A DNA stretch of 33,035 nt. Origin: Crocinitomicaceae bacterium. Its GTDB lineage: Bacteria; Bacteroidota; Bacteroidia; Flavobacteriales_D; Sanyastnellaceae. How positions within the stretch are numbered: position 1 is the first letter of the stretch; every line of letters begins with the position of its first letter. This document shows positions 16,523 to 25,449 of the stretch, one piece after another. The notes under the pieces are model-generated. The model saw nothing but the letters and a program-made list of their open reading frames with translations. It made no database searches and was not told where the DNA came from. The position numbers were made by a program, and so were the translations under genes. The stretch lies in NCBI GenBank assembly GCA_002720375.1, contig PBIE01000030.1:1-33035 (forward strand). The letters run 5' to 3'.

Positions 16523-19500
16523 ATGTTTCACTATCTTCTACGGGCTCAAACTGCCCTCCTTTGCATGCTCACCGTTGGTTGGGCTGTTCATGCACAATGT
16601 GACGACCCAATCACATTTGATGCTGACCTAACCAACACTTCAGTTCAATGCCTTAGTGATTTGCCCACCTCGTGTGACGAGACCGTCGGGGCGAATCGAG
16701 GCGACGTCGCTTGCATATTGGGCGAGCAGCGCCTCTCCGCAAACACCTGTGAGGCTTCCATGGCCTTGGGCACAGGAGAAGACGGTGCAATCGTGCTGTT
16801 TGACATTGACGGCGATCCCAACGACGATCGATATTTTATTCCCACAGCCGAAGGACTAACACTGGTGCAATTCGAAAACGGAGTTGCGCAAGTATCTGGA
16901 CAGGTCGCTGACGTTAACAATCCCGATGCCATTCTCAATGTGGAAATCGTATATGACCAAGGGACGTCTGGTGCGGATTGGTCAGGAGGCTATAAGTATG
17001 ACATGAGTTGTGTGCCGACCACGGACATAACAGATACTTGGAGCATCTACATTTTGAATGCTGAGCTCAGTTATCTGATCGGGGAGGGGGATTTGGATGG
17101 TACCCTTTTGGAGGTCAACCACGCTCCATCGAGTGAGTACTTTGGTTTTCAGGTTGGTGAAATGGCCAATGACCGCAACTGCAATTATGGTGCGGGTGGT
17201 TGGTTCAGCTATCATGGAACCTTGAATGGTGTCGAAATCCAAGGTGGCCAGGGCGATGTCCTGCTCGATTTGGAATGCACTGATGATCTGGTGAACCCTT
17301 GCGAGGAAAACGAAGCCAGTGTTACCCTTATATACACCGCCATCGACACTGAATGCGGAGATGCAATCACTGAGGAGCAGGTAATCAGCCGTAGCGATAC
17401 GGAATTGCCCACGTTTGACAATGCACCCGCTGACGAGCAGGTGGCCTGTGCAGATGGCTTACCTGATGTGCCGACGGTGACCGCATCTGACAACTGCGAA
17501 GACAGTGATGCAGAGGGTCCCACGGTGACCTACGATGGTCAAACGCCCGCTTATGATCAGATTTGCACTGGTTCCTACAAAGTGGACCGCACGTGGATTG
17601 CCGAAGATTGCTCGGGCAATCAAGCCACACATACCCAGACCATCACGGTGGTTGATGAGGTTGCTCCCGTGATATCCGGAGGAACAAATGCGCTTGTCGA
17701 ATGCGATGGTGCAGGCAACACTGATGAATTGGCCGCTTGGTTGGCTGTTCAAGGAGGAGCGACCGCTGTGGACGATTGCGGCACAGTGAGCTGGAGCCAC
17801 GATTATGAGGACGGTGACATGAGCAACCTCTGCGGCGAGACAGGCGCCGTAGACGTCATTTTCACATCGTCGGACGATTGTAACAACCAGAGCAGCATCA
17901 CCTTGACCTTCACCATTCAAGACACAGGTGCGCCCACATTGACCGCTGCCCCCATTGCTGATGTGCCCTGCGAGACCTACAGCGCAGAGGGCATTTATGA
18001 AGCTTCGGCCAGTGACGTCTGTGGCGATGCCACTGTCGTGCTGGTGTCTGTGAATGAAGTCAGCAGCAGCTGCGCAGGCCAATTCTTGCATGTGTATAAG
18101 GCCGTGGATGACTGTGGAAACGAGAGCGAGACCTACGATCAGGTGGTGACCCTGATTGATGAGACCGCACCCGTGGTGACCATTTCTTGCCCGGCAAATG
18201 CAGCACTTGTTGCGGACGGTTCTTGCAATGCGGATACCACTCCTGATGCGCTTGGAATTGCCACCTTCACTGCTAGCGACAATTGCGACGAAAACCTCGA
18301 CAATACCTTGGGGCACTCCGATGCAATTGAGACGCTTTGTGAAGGCAGCTACATCATAACGAGGACTTGGACCATCGAGTCTACAGATCATTGCGGCCAG
18401 TCATCTCAGGCTTCATGCGACCAGACCATTACGGTGACCGACGAAACGGCCCCAACGGTGGATGTCTCGGCAGCGAATTTGACCGTCGAATGTGATGGAG
18501 CAGGCAACGCGGAAGAACTTGCCGCTTGGCTCGCCAGCAATGGAGGTGCCCAGGCCAGTGACAACTGCAGTGCGGTGACTTGGAGTCACAGTGATGCTGA
18601 ACTGAGCGACCTCTGCGGAGCAACAGGTGCAGCCACTGTGACCTTTACCGCCACAGATGACTGTGGCAACGCGTCCGAAACGACGGCCACCTTTACCATT
18701 GAGGACACCACCAATCCAACCATTGAGACGGCGGCCACAAGTGAGACCGTTGAATGCGATGGCGCAGGCAATGAAGAAGAACTGAATGCTTGGCTTGCGA
18801 GCCACGGTGGAGCGGCGGCCAGCGACATCTGTGGTGGCGTGACGTTCTCTAACAACTTCGCGGGCCTGAGCGACGGTTGCGGTGCCACAGGCAGTGCGAC
18901 TGTGACCTTCACCGCCACGGATGATTGCGGCAATGCCAGCAGCACGACGGCGACGTTTACCATTGAAGACACTACAGCTCCGATTTGGAACCCATATGAC
19001 ACATACATGACTGCAGCGTGTGAGGATTTACTCGATCCAGAAGATCCCACGCTCGTTCCCCTCAGCGCTGAGGACATTTGCGGTGGGGTGAGTTACTCGA
19101 TTGAAGCATACCAGTTGTCTGGCGGTTGCCCTGGCACTTGGATGCGCATTTGGACCGCCACGGACGAATGCGGAAACGCCTCAGTAGAGACTGAGCAATA
19201 TGTCCAGCTTTTCGACATCATTGCCCCAGTTCCAGTCATCACTTGTCCAGCCGACTTCACGGTGAGTGCTGATGAGAATTGCCAGGCCGACACATCTCCG
19301 GCAGCGGCAGGGGAGGCCACGGCGACAGCAACAGACAACTGCGACAGCGATGTGGACATCATTATCTCGCATACCGACGGTGAGCCCACAAGCTTGTGTG
19401 ATGGACAATACAGCTTCATCCGGACTTGGACAGCAGACGCTGTAGACGACTGTGATAACCCTGCGAGCACCAGTTGTGAGCAGCTCATCACTGTTGAAGA

Positions 19501-22500
19501 CACCACGGCGCCCATCATTGGTGTTGCCGCTGCCAACCTAACGGTGGAATGCGATGGTGCTGGAAACTCAGCTGACTTGGAGGCTTGGTTGGCCGATAAT
19601 GGAGGGGCAGAAGCCACAGACAACTGCAGTGCCATCACCTGGAGCCACAGCGATGCCACACTCAGTGACCTGTGCGCCGCCACAGGAGCTGTGAATGTGA
19701 CCTTCACTGCTACCGATGATTGCGGTAACGCCAGTCAGACGACAGCGACATTTACCATTCAAGACACCACAGCACCGGCTTTCTCTGGCGATGTGGAGGT
19801 CAGCATTTCTTGCGATGAGTGGGCGTGCGATGCGGATGCGCTTGAGGCGCTCGGCATCTTCTCCATCGAAGAAGCTTGCGGCACATACACGCTCGAGGCA
19901 TCCTGTGTCTCATTCAGCGGCGGTTGCGTGACACCTGTTGGCGCCTATCAGGCCAACTACACGGCCACCGACGAATGCGGCAACACCAGCGCATTCAGTC
20001 AAATCGTCATCTTGAGTGATGACGTGAAGCCCGTTCCGAGCATCACTTGTCCCGCTGAGGCCAATTTGACGGCAGATGCAGACTGCGATGCAGACCTAAA
20101 TCCTTCCAACACTGGAATGGCCATCGGAAGCGCCACGGACAATTGTGATGCTGCCCCTGAGGTTGTGGTGACCCACATTGACGGTCCCATCTTGGAAGGA
20201 TGCGCAGGCAGCTACTCCTTCACGCGCACCTTTACTGCAACAGCGACGGATCACTGTGGTAACACGGACAGCATCAGTTGTGATCAGCTTATTACGGTGA
20301 GCGACGAGACTGCTCCTAGCGCACCTGTCATCGATGGACCTGCAGATGCAGAGGTGTTGCTCGATGCCGATTGTGCGACCGATGCGAGCCCGTCTGTGAC
20401 GGGAGAGGCCGCGGCTACTGCAACGGACAACTGTGACGCGTCACCATCTATTGCCATCACATACGAAGACAGCGCCCCGACATACGCCTGTGTGGGAGAC
20501 GATACGGCAGAAGGCAGCTACACCTTCCTTCGGACTTGGACCGCCACTGCCACAGACGATTGTGGAAACGTGGGGACTGCCAGTACGCATGTTCAAACCA
20601 TCACGGTAAGCGACGAGATTGCACCTGACTTCGCGGGAAGTGCAAACACCTTCGAAATTGCTTGTGACCTGTATGATGAGGCCGTACCATACGATGTGAT
20701 GGCAGTTGACAATTGCGACAGCGACGTCAGCATTGTTATCCTGAGCAACTCCGAGGTCAGTGGCAGTTGTGCTGGAGCCTTACTCCGCACTTATGAAGCC
20801 ACGGATGACTGCGGCAACAGTGTACAGTTTGAGCAGGCCATCAGCCTTATCGATACTGTGGCGCCACTCATCACCTTGACTTGTCCAGCAGACGCGACGC
20901 TCGAAGCGGACGCTGCTTGCGGTGCAGATACATCGATTACTGCCCTTGGAAATGCCGATATCACGGCCGTAGACAATTGCGACGCCGACCTTGACGTCAG
21001 CCTGACCCATCAAGATGTGCTCACCGAGGGTTGTGAAGGCAGCTATACGATTGCCCGCACCTTTACCCTGACGGCGACTGACCATTGTGACAACACATCC
21101 ACGTTGAGCTGCACACAAAACATCGCAGTGATTGACTTTACGCCCCCAAGCATTGACATGGAAGCGTCCGATGTGACTGTGGAGTGCGATGGCAATTTGA
21201 ACGAGGCGGAGTTTTTGCTTTGGCTCGGAACCAATGGCGGAGCTAGTGCTTCTGACAATTGCAGTGATATTGTATGGTCCAATGACTTCGTCATCACCGA
21301 AGAAGGTGAAATCATCGGCGCTGTTCAGGGATGCAGTCTGTTCACCGGCAGCCTTCTTGTAACCTTCACGGCAACTGACGGCTGCGGAAACAACAGCAGC
21401 ACATCGGCCACATTCACCATTGAAGACACCACGGCACCTGAGATAACGGCTGCCCTTGAGGTGGACGTGCCTTGCGATGAGTACGACGCCGACATGCCAT
21501 ACAGCTATGAGGCATCGGACTCCTGTAGCAATGTGACTACCGCCATCGATGACCTCTTTTTCAGCGGGGCATGCGAGGGGACATACCAGCGAACCTATAC
21601 GGCCACGGACGATTGTGGCAACAGTTCTCAGTTTATCCAAATCATCAACTTGACGGATGAGGTTCCCCCGTTATTTACCCTGAGTTGTCCTGCAGACACA
21701 ACGCTCAGTGCGGATGCTGAATGCGGTGCCGATACCAGTATTGAAACCCACGGTCTGGCGACATTCGCCGATGTCATTGACAACTGTGATGCTGACGTTC
21801 AAATGACGGTAACGCATGCAGATTCGACAGTTTCCCCATGTGACGGAAGCAGGGTGATCACACGGACCTTTACCATCACGGCCGAGGACAACTGTGGCAA
21901 CACCCTGACGCAGACCTGTGACCAGACCATCACAGTCAACGACGATACCGCACCGAACATTGTGGCTCCAGCGGATGTGACGGTGGAGTGTGACGGTGCT
22001 GGAAACGAGGCCGATTTGGCAGCGTTCCTTGCAGGGGCCACGGCCAGCGACAACTGCAGCAATGTCACGATTGAGCACGATTTCGACACACTCAGCGATG
22101 GCTGTGGAGCCACCGGCACTGCAACTGTGATGTTCACGGCCACAGATGCTTGCGGCAACAGCAGCAATGCTTCAGCGACCTTCACCATCGAAGACACCAC
22201 TGCTCCGAGTATCGACACAGCGGCCTCGAGTCTGACTGTGGAATGCGACGGCATGGGCAATGTGATGGAATACTTAGCGTGGCAGAGTACCCTAGGCGGT
22301 GCGGCGGCCAGTGACGCCTGCAGTGGTGTGTCTTGGAGCCATGAGGTACTCGAGACAGGAGACGACTGCGGCGGTGCAGTGGGACACTCCACCTTGGAGT
22401 TCACGGCGACCGATGCTTGCGGCAACAGCAGCAGCACCACCGCGACCTTTACGATTGTCGATACCACGGCTCCCGAGGTTTCCGCAGCCAACGAGGTGGA

Positions 22501-24742
22501 AGTCCCTTGTGACGCTTACGATTCCGACACGCCATATGGAGACTATGCAGCGACTGATGGATGCAGTGGGGTGACCACCTCCATCGAGGACTTGTTCTTC
22601 AGTGGTCCTTGCGAGGGCTCGTATCAGCGCACCTACACGGCCACAGATTCTTGCGGCAACAGTGCGGAGTTCATCCAGATCATCAATTTGACCGATGAGG
22701 TGGCCCCCACCTTCACAATCAGCTGCCCAGCAGACACCACGCTCAGTGCGGATGCGGCCTGCGAGGCAGACATCAGTGCGGAGGCCCACGGCGTGGCAGA
22801 ATTTGCCGACGTGGCGGACAATTGTGACAATGACGTCGAGATGACGGTGACGCATGAGGATGCAACGGCTTCTCCTTGTGACGGCAGCACGGTCATCACG
22901 CGGACCTTCACCATTACAGCCGAGGACAACTGTGGCAATGTCACCACGCTGACCTGCGATCAGACGATAACGGTCAACGACGACACTGCTCCGATCATTA
23001 CAGCACCAGCCGACTTGACGGTGGAGTGCGACGGGTTGGGCAATGAGGCTGACCTTGTGGCATTCCTTGCAGGTGCCAGCGCCACTGACAACTGCAGTGC
23101 AGTGACCATCGAGCATGACTTCTCCGCTTTGAGCGACAGTTGTGGTGCCACGGGCAGCGCGACAGTGAGCTTCACAGCAACGGATGCTTGCGGCAACACC
23201 AGCAGTGCTTCTGCCACGTTTACCATCGAAGACACGACGCCCCCAAGCCTCACCATCGAGGGTCCAGCCAATCAGGATTTGATCCAGAATGGCACTTGTG
23301 ACCTCGATACGGGTGTGGACGCTCTTGGTAACGTGTCATTTGAGACCGGTGACGCCTGCGGCAGTGCTACCGTAGAGATTACCCACTCCGATGGAGATGC
23401 CCTGTTCACGTGCGACGGAGACGACGATATGCTGGAGGGAAGCTACACGTTCATCCGGACCTTTACAGTGACGGCCACGGACGAGTGCGGGCTACAAACG
23501 ACCGAATCGTACGACCAAACCATTACGGTCACGGACGACAGTGCGCCGAGTTTCACCAGCACAGGCGATGTTGAGAATGGAGAGGTCCAATCGGTGTGCT
23601 GCGAAAGCCATCTCGGGGACTTGACCATCCCAGAGGCTGTTCAGCCTTCGTACGAGGACAATTGTGACTCGGATGTGGCATATGCAATGAGCGAGACCCT
23701 CGTGGGAGCTTATGCACCTACAGACGCTGTTGACTTGTTCTGCTTGAGTACAACGCCTGCGGCTTTTGAGGACGGTGAGACATGCAATGGCTATGATCCA
23801 CACAGCCTGCGCATTTTCGCCTTGCCGGGCGGTGCTGAATTCTACTTGGCTTCGGGTCCAGGTCTCGTGGCCAACAACGCAGATGGTACGCTGACACTGA
23901 CGCAATCCACTATGGCTGCTGACGGATCCAGTGCCGGTTGGGATATCTCAGTGACCTACGGGGCTGCCTTGTCTTGGGACGATTGGAACAGTCAAGCTTT
24001 CCCAACTGGATATAAGCGCGATTGTGGAGACTTGATTGACGACCATGAGAACTGGGCGTACCGAATTCTTGAGTCTGGGTCCCTCACGGGAACAGGAGAC
24101 TATGCAGGATCGGACCTCAGCTTGTCACATGCACCGAGCAACAACTACTACGCTTGCCAGTTCGGCCTCGGCGCCAACAACATGAACAATGAATACGGTT
24201 ACAGCGGATGGTTCACCTATAGTGGCTCATTCTTGGACAGTGACATCATGGGCTCCGGCGACTTATTCGGTGACCTCGACTGTTGCTTGCCTTGGAGTAT
24301 TGAGCGGGACTATAGCATCGCTGACGACTGTGGCAATGCCAATGGGTTCGCATACAGCATTGAGGTCAACGGAGAGGAGTGTGACGATGCAGACGGGGCG
24401 CTTGTGAGCGGCGGTCAGAACGGAGATCACACACCTGGCATCCTCGATGGCTTAGGTGAGGTGACGATGGGTAAGACTCCGATTCGCGTCACCAACCTTC
24501 AGCCTAACCCGACAAACGACATCAGCCAACTTGGATTCGTCGTGGACCACAACATGCGCATCCGCGTGGACCTGGTGGGCATGGACGGTGTCTTGGTGGC
24601 GGAGTTGTACGATGGCATCGCCCAAACCGGGGTGAACCACACCCTCGATGTGGACGCCGGCACCCTGAATAACGGAATGTACCAGATTCGCCTGAGCAGC
24701 AGTGCATACCTGGTCGTAAAGAAATTGCTCGTGAGTGAGTGA
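16523..24742 (+). CDS. Giant secreted HYR/Ig-like repeat protein with T9SS sorting tail (first paralog)
   Basis: 2739 residues. A signal peptide is cleaved after about Ala24 (VHA|Q). An N-terminal module (about 80-253, DGAIVLFDIDGDPNDDRYF to GDVLLDLEC) and one distinct repeat precede 22 HYR-like units (17672-23554), each with DNC..., C...GS and ATDxCGN cysteine motifs and ending ITVxDxTAP. A C-terminal module (about 2412-2588) resembles the N-terminal one: HAPSNNYYACQFGLGANN against HAPSSEYFGFQVGEMAND. Residues 2657-2739 are a T9SS type A tail, from TNLQPNPTND to YLVVKKLLVSE. The protein is acidic, Thr/Asp-rich and cysteine-rich, so disulfide-linked surface fibres are likely. No catalytic motif is seen. 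Adhesion or matrix binding is inferred from architecture only. A terminator follows at 24784. Confidence 0.93.
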   Translation: MFHYLLRAQTALLCMLTVGWAVHAQCDDPITFDADLTNTSVQCLSDLPTSCDETVGANRGDVACILGEQRLSANTCEASMALGTGEDGAIVLFDIDGDPNDDRYFIPTAEGLTLVQFENGVAQVSGQVADVNNPDAILNVEIVYDQGTSGADWSGGYKYDMSCVPTTDITDTWSIYILNAELSYLIGEGDLDGTLLEVNHAPSSEYFGFQVGEMANDRNCNYGAGGWFSYHGTLNGVEIQGGQGDVLLDLECTDDLVNPCEENEASVTLIYTAIDTECGDAITEEQVISRSDTELPTFDNAPADEQVACADGLPDVPTVTASDNCEDSDAEGPTVTYDGQTPAYDQICTGSYKVDRTWIAEDCSGNQATHTQTITVVDEVAPVISGGTNALVECDGAGNTDELAAWLAVQGGATAVDDCGTVSWSHDYEDGDMSNLCGETGAVDVIFTSSDDCNNQSSITLTFTIQDTGAPTLTAAPIADVPCETYSAEGIYEASASDVCGDATVVLVSVNEVSSSCAGQFLHVYKAVDDCGNESETYDQVVTLIDETAPVVTISCPANAALVADGSCNADTTPDALGIATFTASDNCDENLDNTLGHSDAIETLCEGSYIITRTWTIESTDHCGQSSQASCDQTITVTDETAPTVDVSAANLTVECDGAGNAEELAAWLASNGGAQASDNCSAVTWSHSDAELSDLCGATGAATVTFTATDDCGNASETTATFTIEDTTNPTIETAATSETVECDGAGNEEELNAWLASHGGAAASDICGGVTFSNNFAGLSDGCGATGSATVTFTATDDCGNASSTTATFTIEDTTAPIWNPYDTYMTAACEDLLDPEDPTLVPLSAEDICGGVSYSIEAYQLSGGCPGTWMRIWTATDECGNASVETEQYVQLFDIIAPVPVITCPADFTVSADENCQADTSPAAAGEATATATDNCDSDVDIIISHTDGEPTSLCDGQYSFIRTWTADAVDDCDNPASTSCEQLITVEDTTAPIIGVAAANLTVECDGAGNSADLEAWLADNGGAEATDNCSAITWSHSDATLSDLCAATGAVNVTFTATDDCGNASQTTATFTIQDTTAPAFSGDVEVSISCDEWACDADALEALGIFSIEEACGTYTLEASCVSFSGGCVTPVGAYQANYTATDECGNTSAFSQIVILSDDVKPVPSITCPAEANLTADADCDADLNPSNTGMAIGSATDNCDAAPEVVVTHIDGPILEGCAGSYSFTRTFTATATDHCGNTDSISCDQLITVSDETAPSAPVIDGPADAEVLLDADCATDASPSVTGEAAATATDNCDASPSIAITYEDSAPTYACVGDDTAEGSYTFLRTWTATATDDCGNVGTASTHVQTITVSDEIAPDFAGSANTFEIACDLYDEAVPYDVMAVDNCDSDVSIVILSNSEVSGSCAGALLRTYEATDDCGNSVQFEQAISLIDTVAPLITLTCPADATLEADAACGADTSITALGNADITAVDNCDADLDVSLTHQDVLTEGCEGSYTIARTFTLTATDHCDNTSTLSCTQNIAVIDFTPPSIDMEASDVTVECDGNLNEAEFLLWLGTNGGASASDNCSDIVWSNDFVITEEGEIIGAVQGCSLFTGSLLVTFTATDGCGNNSSTSATFTIEDTTAPEITAALEVDVPCDEYDADMPYSYEASDSCSNVTTAIDDLFFSGACEGTYQRTYTATDDCGNSSQFIQIINLTDEVPPLFTLSCPADTTLSADAECGADTSIETHGLATFADVIDNCDADVQMTVTHADSTVSPCDGSRVITRTFTITAEDNCGNTLTQTCDQTITVNDDTAPNIVAPADVTVECDGAGNEADLAAFLAGATASDNCSNVTIEHDFDTLSDGCGATGTATVMFTATDACGNSSNASATFTIEDTTAPSIDTAASSLTVECDGMGNVMEYLAWQSTLGGAAASDACSGVSWSHEVLETGDDCGGAVGHSTLEFTATDACGNSSSTTATFTIVDTTAPEVSAANEVEVPCDAYDSDTPYGDYAATDGCSGVTTSIEDLFFSGPCEGSYQRTYTATDSCGNSAEFIQIINLTDEVAPTFTISCPADTTLSADAACEADISAEAHGVAEFADVADNCDNDVEMTVTHEDATASPCDGSTVITRTFTITAEDNCGNVTTLTCDQTITVNDDTAPIITAPADLTVECDGLGNEADLVAFLAGASATDNCSAVTIEHDFSALSDSCGATGSATVSFTATDACGNTSSASATFTIEDTTPPSLTIEGPANQDLIQNGTCDLDTGVDALGNVSFETGDACGSATVEITHSDGDALFTCDGDDDMLEGSYTFIRTFTVTATDECGLQTTESYDQTITVTDDSAPSFTSTGDVENGEVQSVCCESHLGDLTIPEAVQPSYEDNCDSDVAYAMSETLVGAYAPTDAVDLFCLSTTPAAFEDGETCNGYDPHSLRIFALPGGAEFYLASGPGLVANNADGTLTLTQSTMAADGSSAGWDISVTYGAALSWDDWNSQAFPTGYKRDCGDLIDDHENWAYRILESGSLTGTGDYAGSDLSLSHAPSNNYYACQFGLGANNMNNEYGYSGWFTYSGSFLDSDIMGSGDLFGDLDCCLPWSIERDYSIADDCGNANGFAYSIEVNGEECDDADGALVSGGQNGDHTPGILDGLGEVTMGKTPIRVTNLQPNPTNDISQLGFVVDHNMRIRVDLVGMDGVLVAELYDGIAQTGVNHTLDVDAGTLNNGMYQIRLSSSAYLVVKKLLVSE
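17672..23554 (+). repeat. Array of 22 HYR-like coding repeats, three unit types (first giant gene)
   Basis: By eye the order is A C B A A C B A C B B C B A C B A A C B A B, averaging about 89 codons. Type A begins with VECDGxGNxxELxAWLAxxGG. Type B begins with CPADxTLxADAxC. Type C begins with VxCDEY and has SGxCxGxYxRTYTATD. All six C units are followed by B. Boundaries are set at the TAP motif between units. Confidence 0.85.
21446..23247 (+). repeat. Tandem duplication of a C-B-A block (about 765 bases each) flanking one A unit
   Basis: The block 21446-22209 (C5-B6-A6) closely resembles 22481-23247 (C6-B7-A8). Both share FIQIINLTDEV, CPADTTLSADA, CDQTITVNDDTAP and a shortened A unit with AFLAG in place of AWLAxxGG. 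A single ordinary A unit (A7) separates them. The second paralog has only one equivalent of the pair. Confidence 0.8.
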
Positions 24743-24783
24743 TTAAGGAGAGGTCCTGGAGAGGGCCGCAAAACCAAGCCAAT

Positions 24784-24809
24784 AAAAGCCACCCTTCGGG
24801 GTGGCTTTT
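24784..24809 (+). terminator. Rho-independent terminator of the first giant gene
   Basis: AAAAGCCACCC-TTCG-GGGTGGCTTTT is an 11-bp perfect stem with a UUCG tetraloop and a T-run, 41 bases after the stop. The A- and T-runs make it able to act on both strands. Confidence 0.93.
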
Positions 24810-24839
24810 TGTGTTGTCTTTTGTGAGTTGGGCTTCACC

Positions 24840-25118
24840 ATTTTGACAGGCACGTCACCGATGCGTGCAACGAACCATCAATTTAACCCCACCAACGACC
24901 TTAGCTTGCTTGGCTTCACGGTGACGGGGAACATGCGCCTCTGCGTGGACATGTGCACAATGGACGGGATTTTGGTCTCGAGCTTTGAGACAGTGTTGCT
25001 TCTTCGAACGTTAATCACACGCTTGGTATAGAAGCAAACGCCCTTGAACTCGGCATACTAGATTCACCTCTTCAGCAGCCAGTATCTGGTGGTTAAGAAG
25101 CTCTTGGTGACAGAGTAA
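24840..25118 (+). pseudogene. Frameshifted 3' relic of a third giant repeat gene (T9SS tail only)
   Basis: The DNA from about 24840 aligns with the 3' end of the second giant gene (32883 onward). FNPTNDLSLLGFTVTGNMRL and then CTMDGILVS are readable in one frame. After a disruption near 24985, HTLGIEANALELGIL is read, and after a further frame change QYLVVKKLLVTE ending in TAA (25116-25118). No start codon, signal peptide or repeats remain. The sequence is closer to the second gene's tail (PTNDLSLLGFTV) than to the first gene's (PTNDISQLGFVV). It lies between two terminators, so it looks like the stump of a deleted copy. Confidence 0.87.
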
Positions 25119-25140
25119 TCTCCATCACCTTCTGATTAAG

Positions 25141-25171
25141 GAAAAGGCTGCTCTGCCGGGCGGCCGTTTTT
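25141..25171 (+). terminator. Probable terminator of the relic gene
   Basis: GAAAA then stem GGCTGC (25146-25151) pairs with GCGGCC (25160-25165) with one G-T wobble, followed by GTTTTT. The position, 23 bases after the relic's stop, fits a terminator left from the lost gene. Confidence 0.6.
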
Positions 25172-25449
25172 GATTTTTCAAAGCCTTGCTCAATGCCGAA
25201 TGAAGGCGTTTGCCTCGCTTATCCAATGAAGTCAATTTTGTTACGAGTGGAGTATAAAAAGGCCCATAAATGTGTTTTTCGAATTGTTCGATTATGTGAT
25301 TTGAGACATAAAGCGGACGAATTACACTGAATAGATACAGCATTATTTGGGCGCACATAATAGCTTATACTATTTGTGTCGTGCATATATGGGAATTGGA
25401 TAAGAAATCCATGATATGAAGCCAATTTAGGCTCACCAAAACGTACGCC
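25172..25449. other. AT-rich intergenic region upstream of the second giant gene
   Basis: 278 bases without a supportable gene. It holds the ACTGAATAGATACA motif at 25326-25339, shared with the region before the first giant gene. A near-consensus CAATTTTG lies at 25233-25240, but 210 bases from the start codon, so it is a weak promoter candidate. Short minus-strand frames here have no recognisable similarity. Confidence 0.5.

Noticed and set aside
17459-23905. Several long minus-strand frames (for example 17459-18391 and 22292-23116)
   Set aside because: All mirror the repeat array of the first giant gene. Similar frames recur wherever the repeats recur, so they are codon-bias artefacts.
25125-25425. 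Two overlapping minus-strand frames of 77 and 68 codons between the relic and the second giant gene
   Set aside because: No similarity to known families. One runs through the terminator hairpin, and neither has a convincing promoter or start context.
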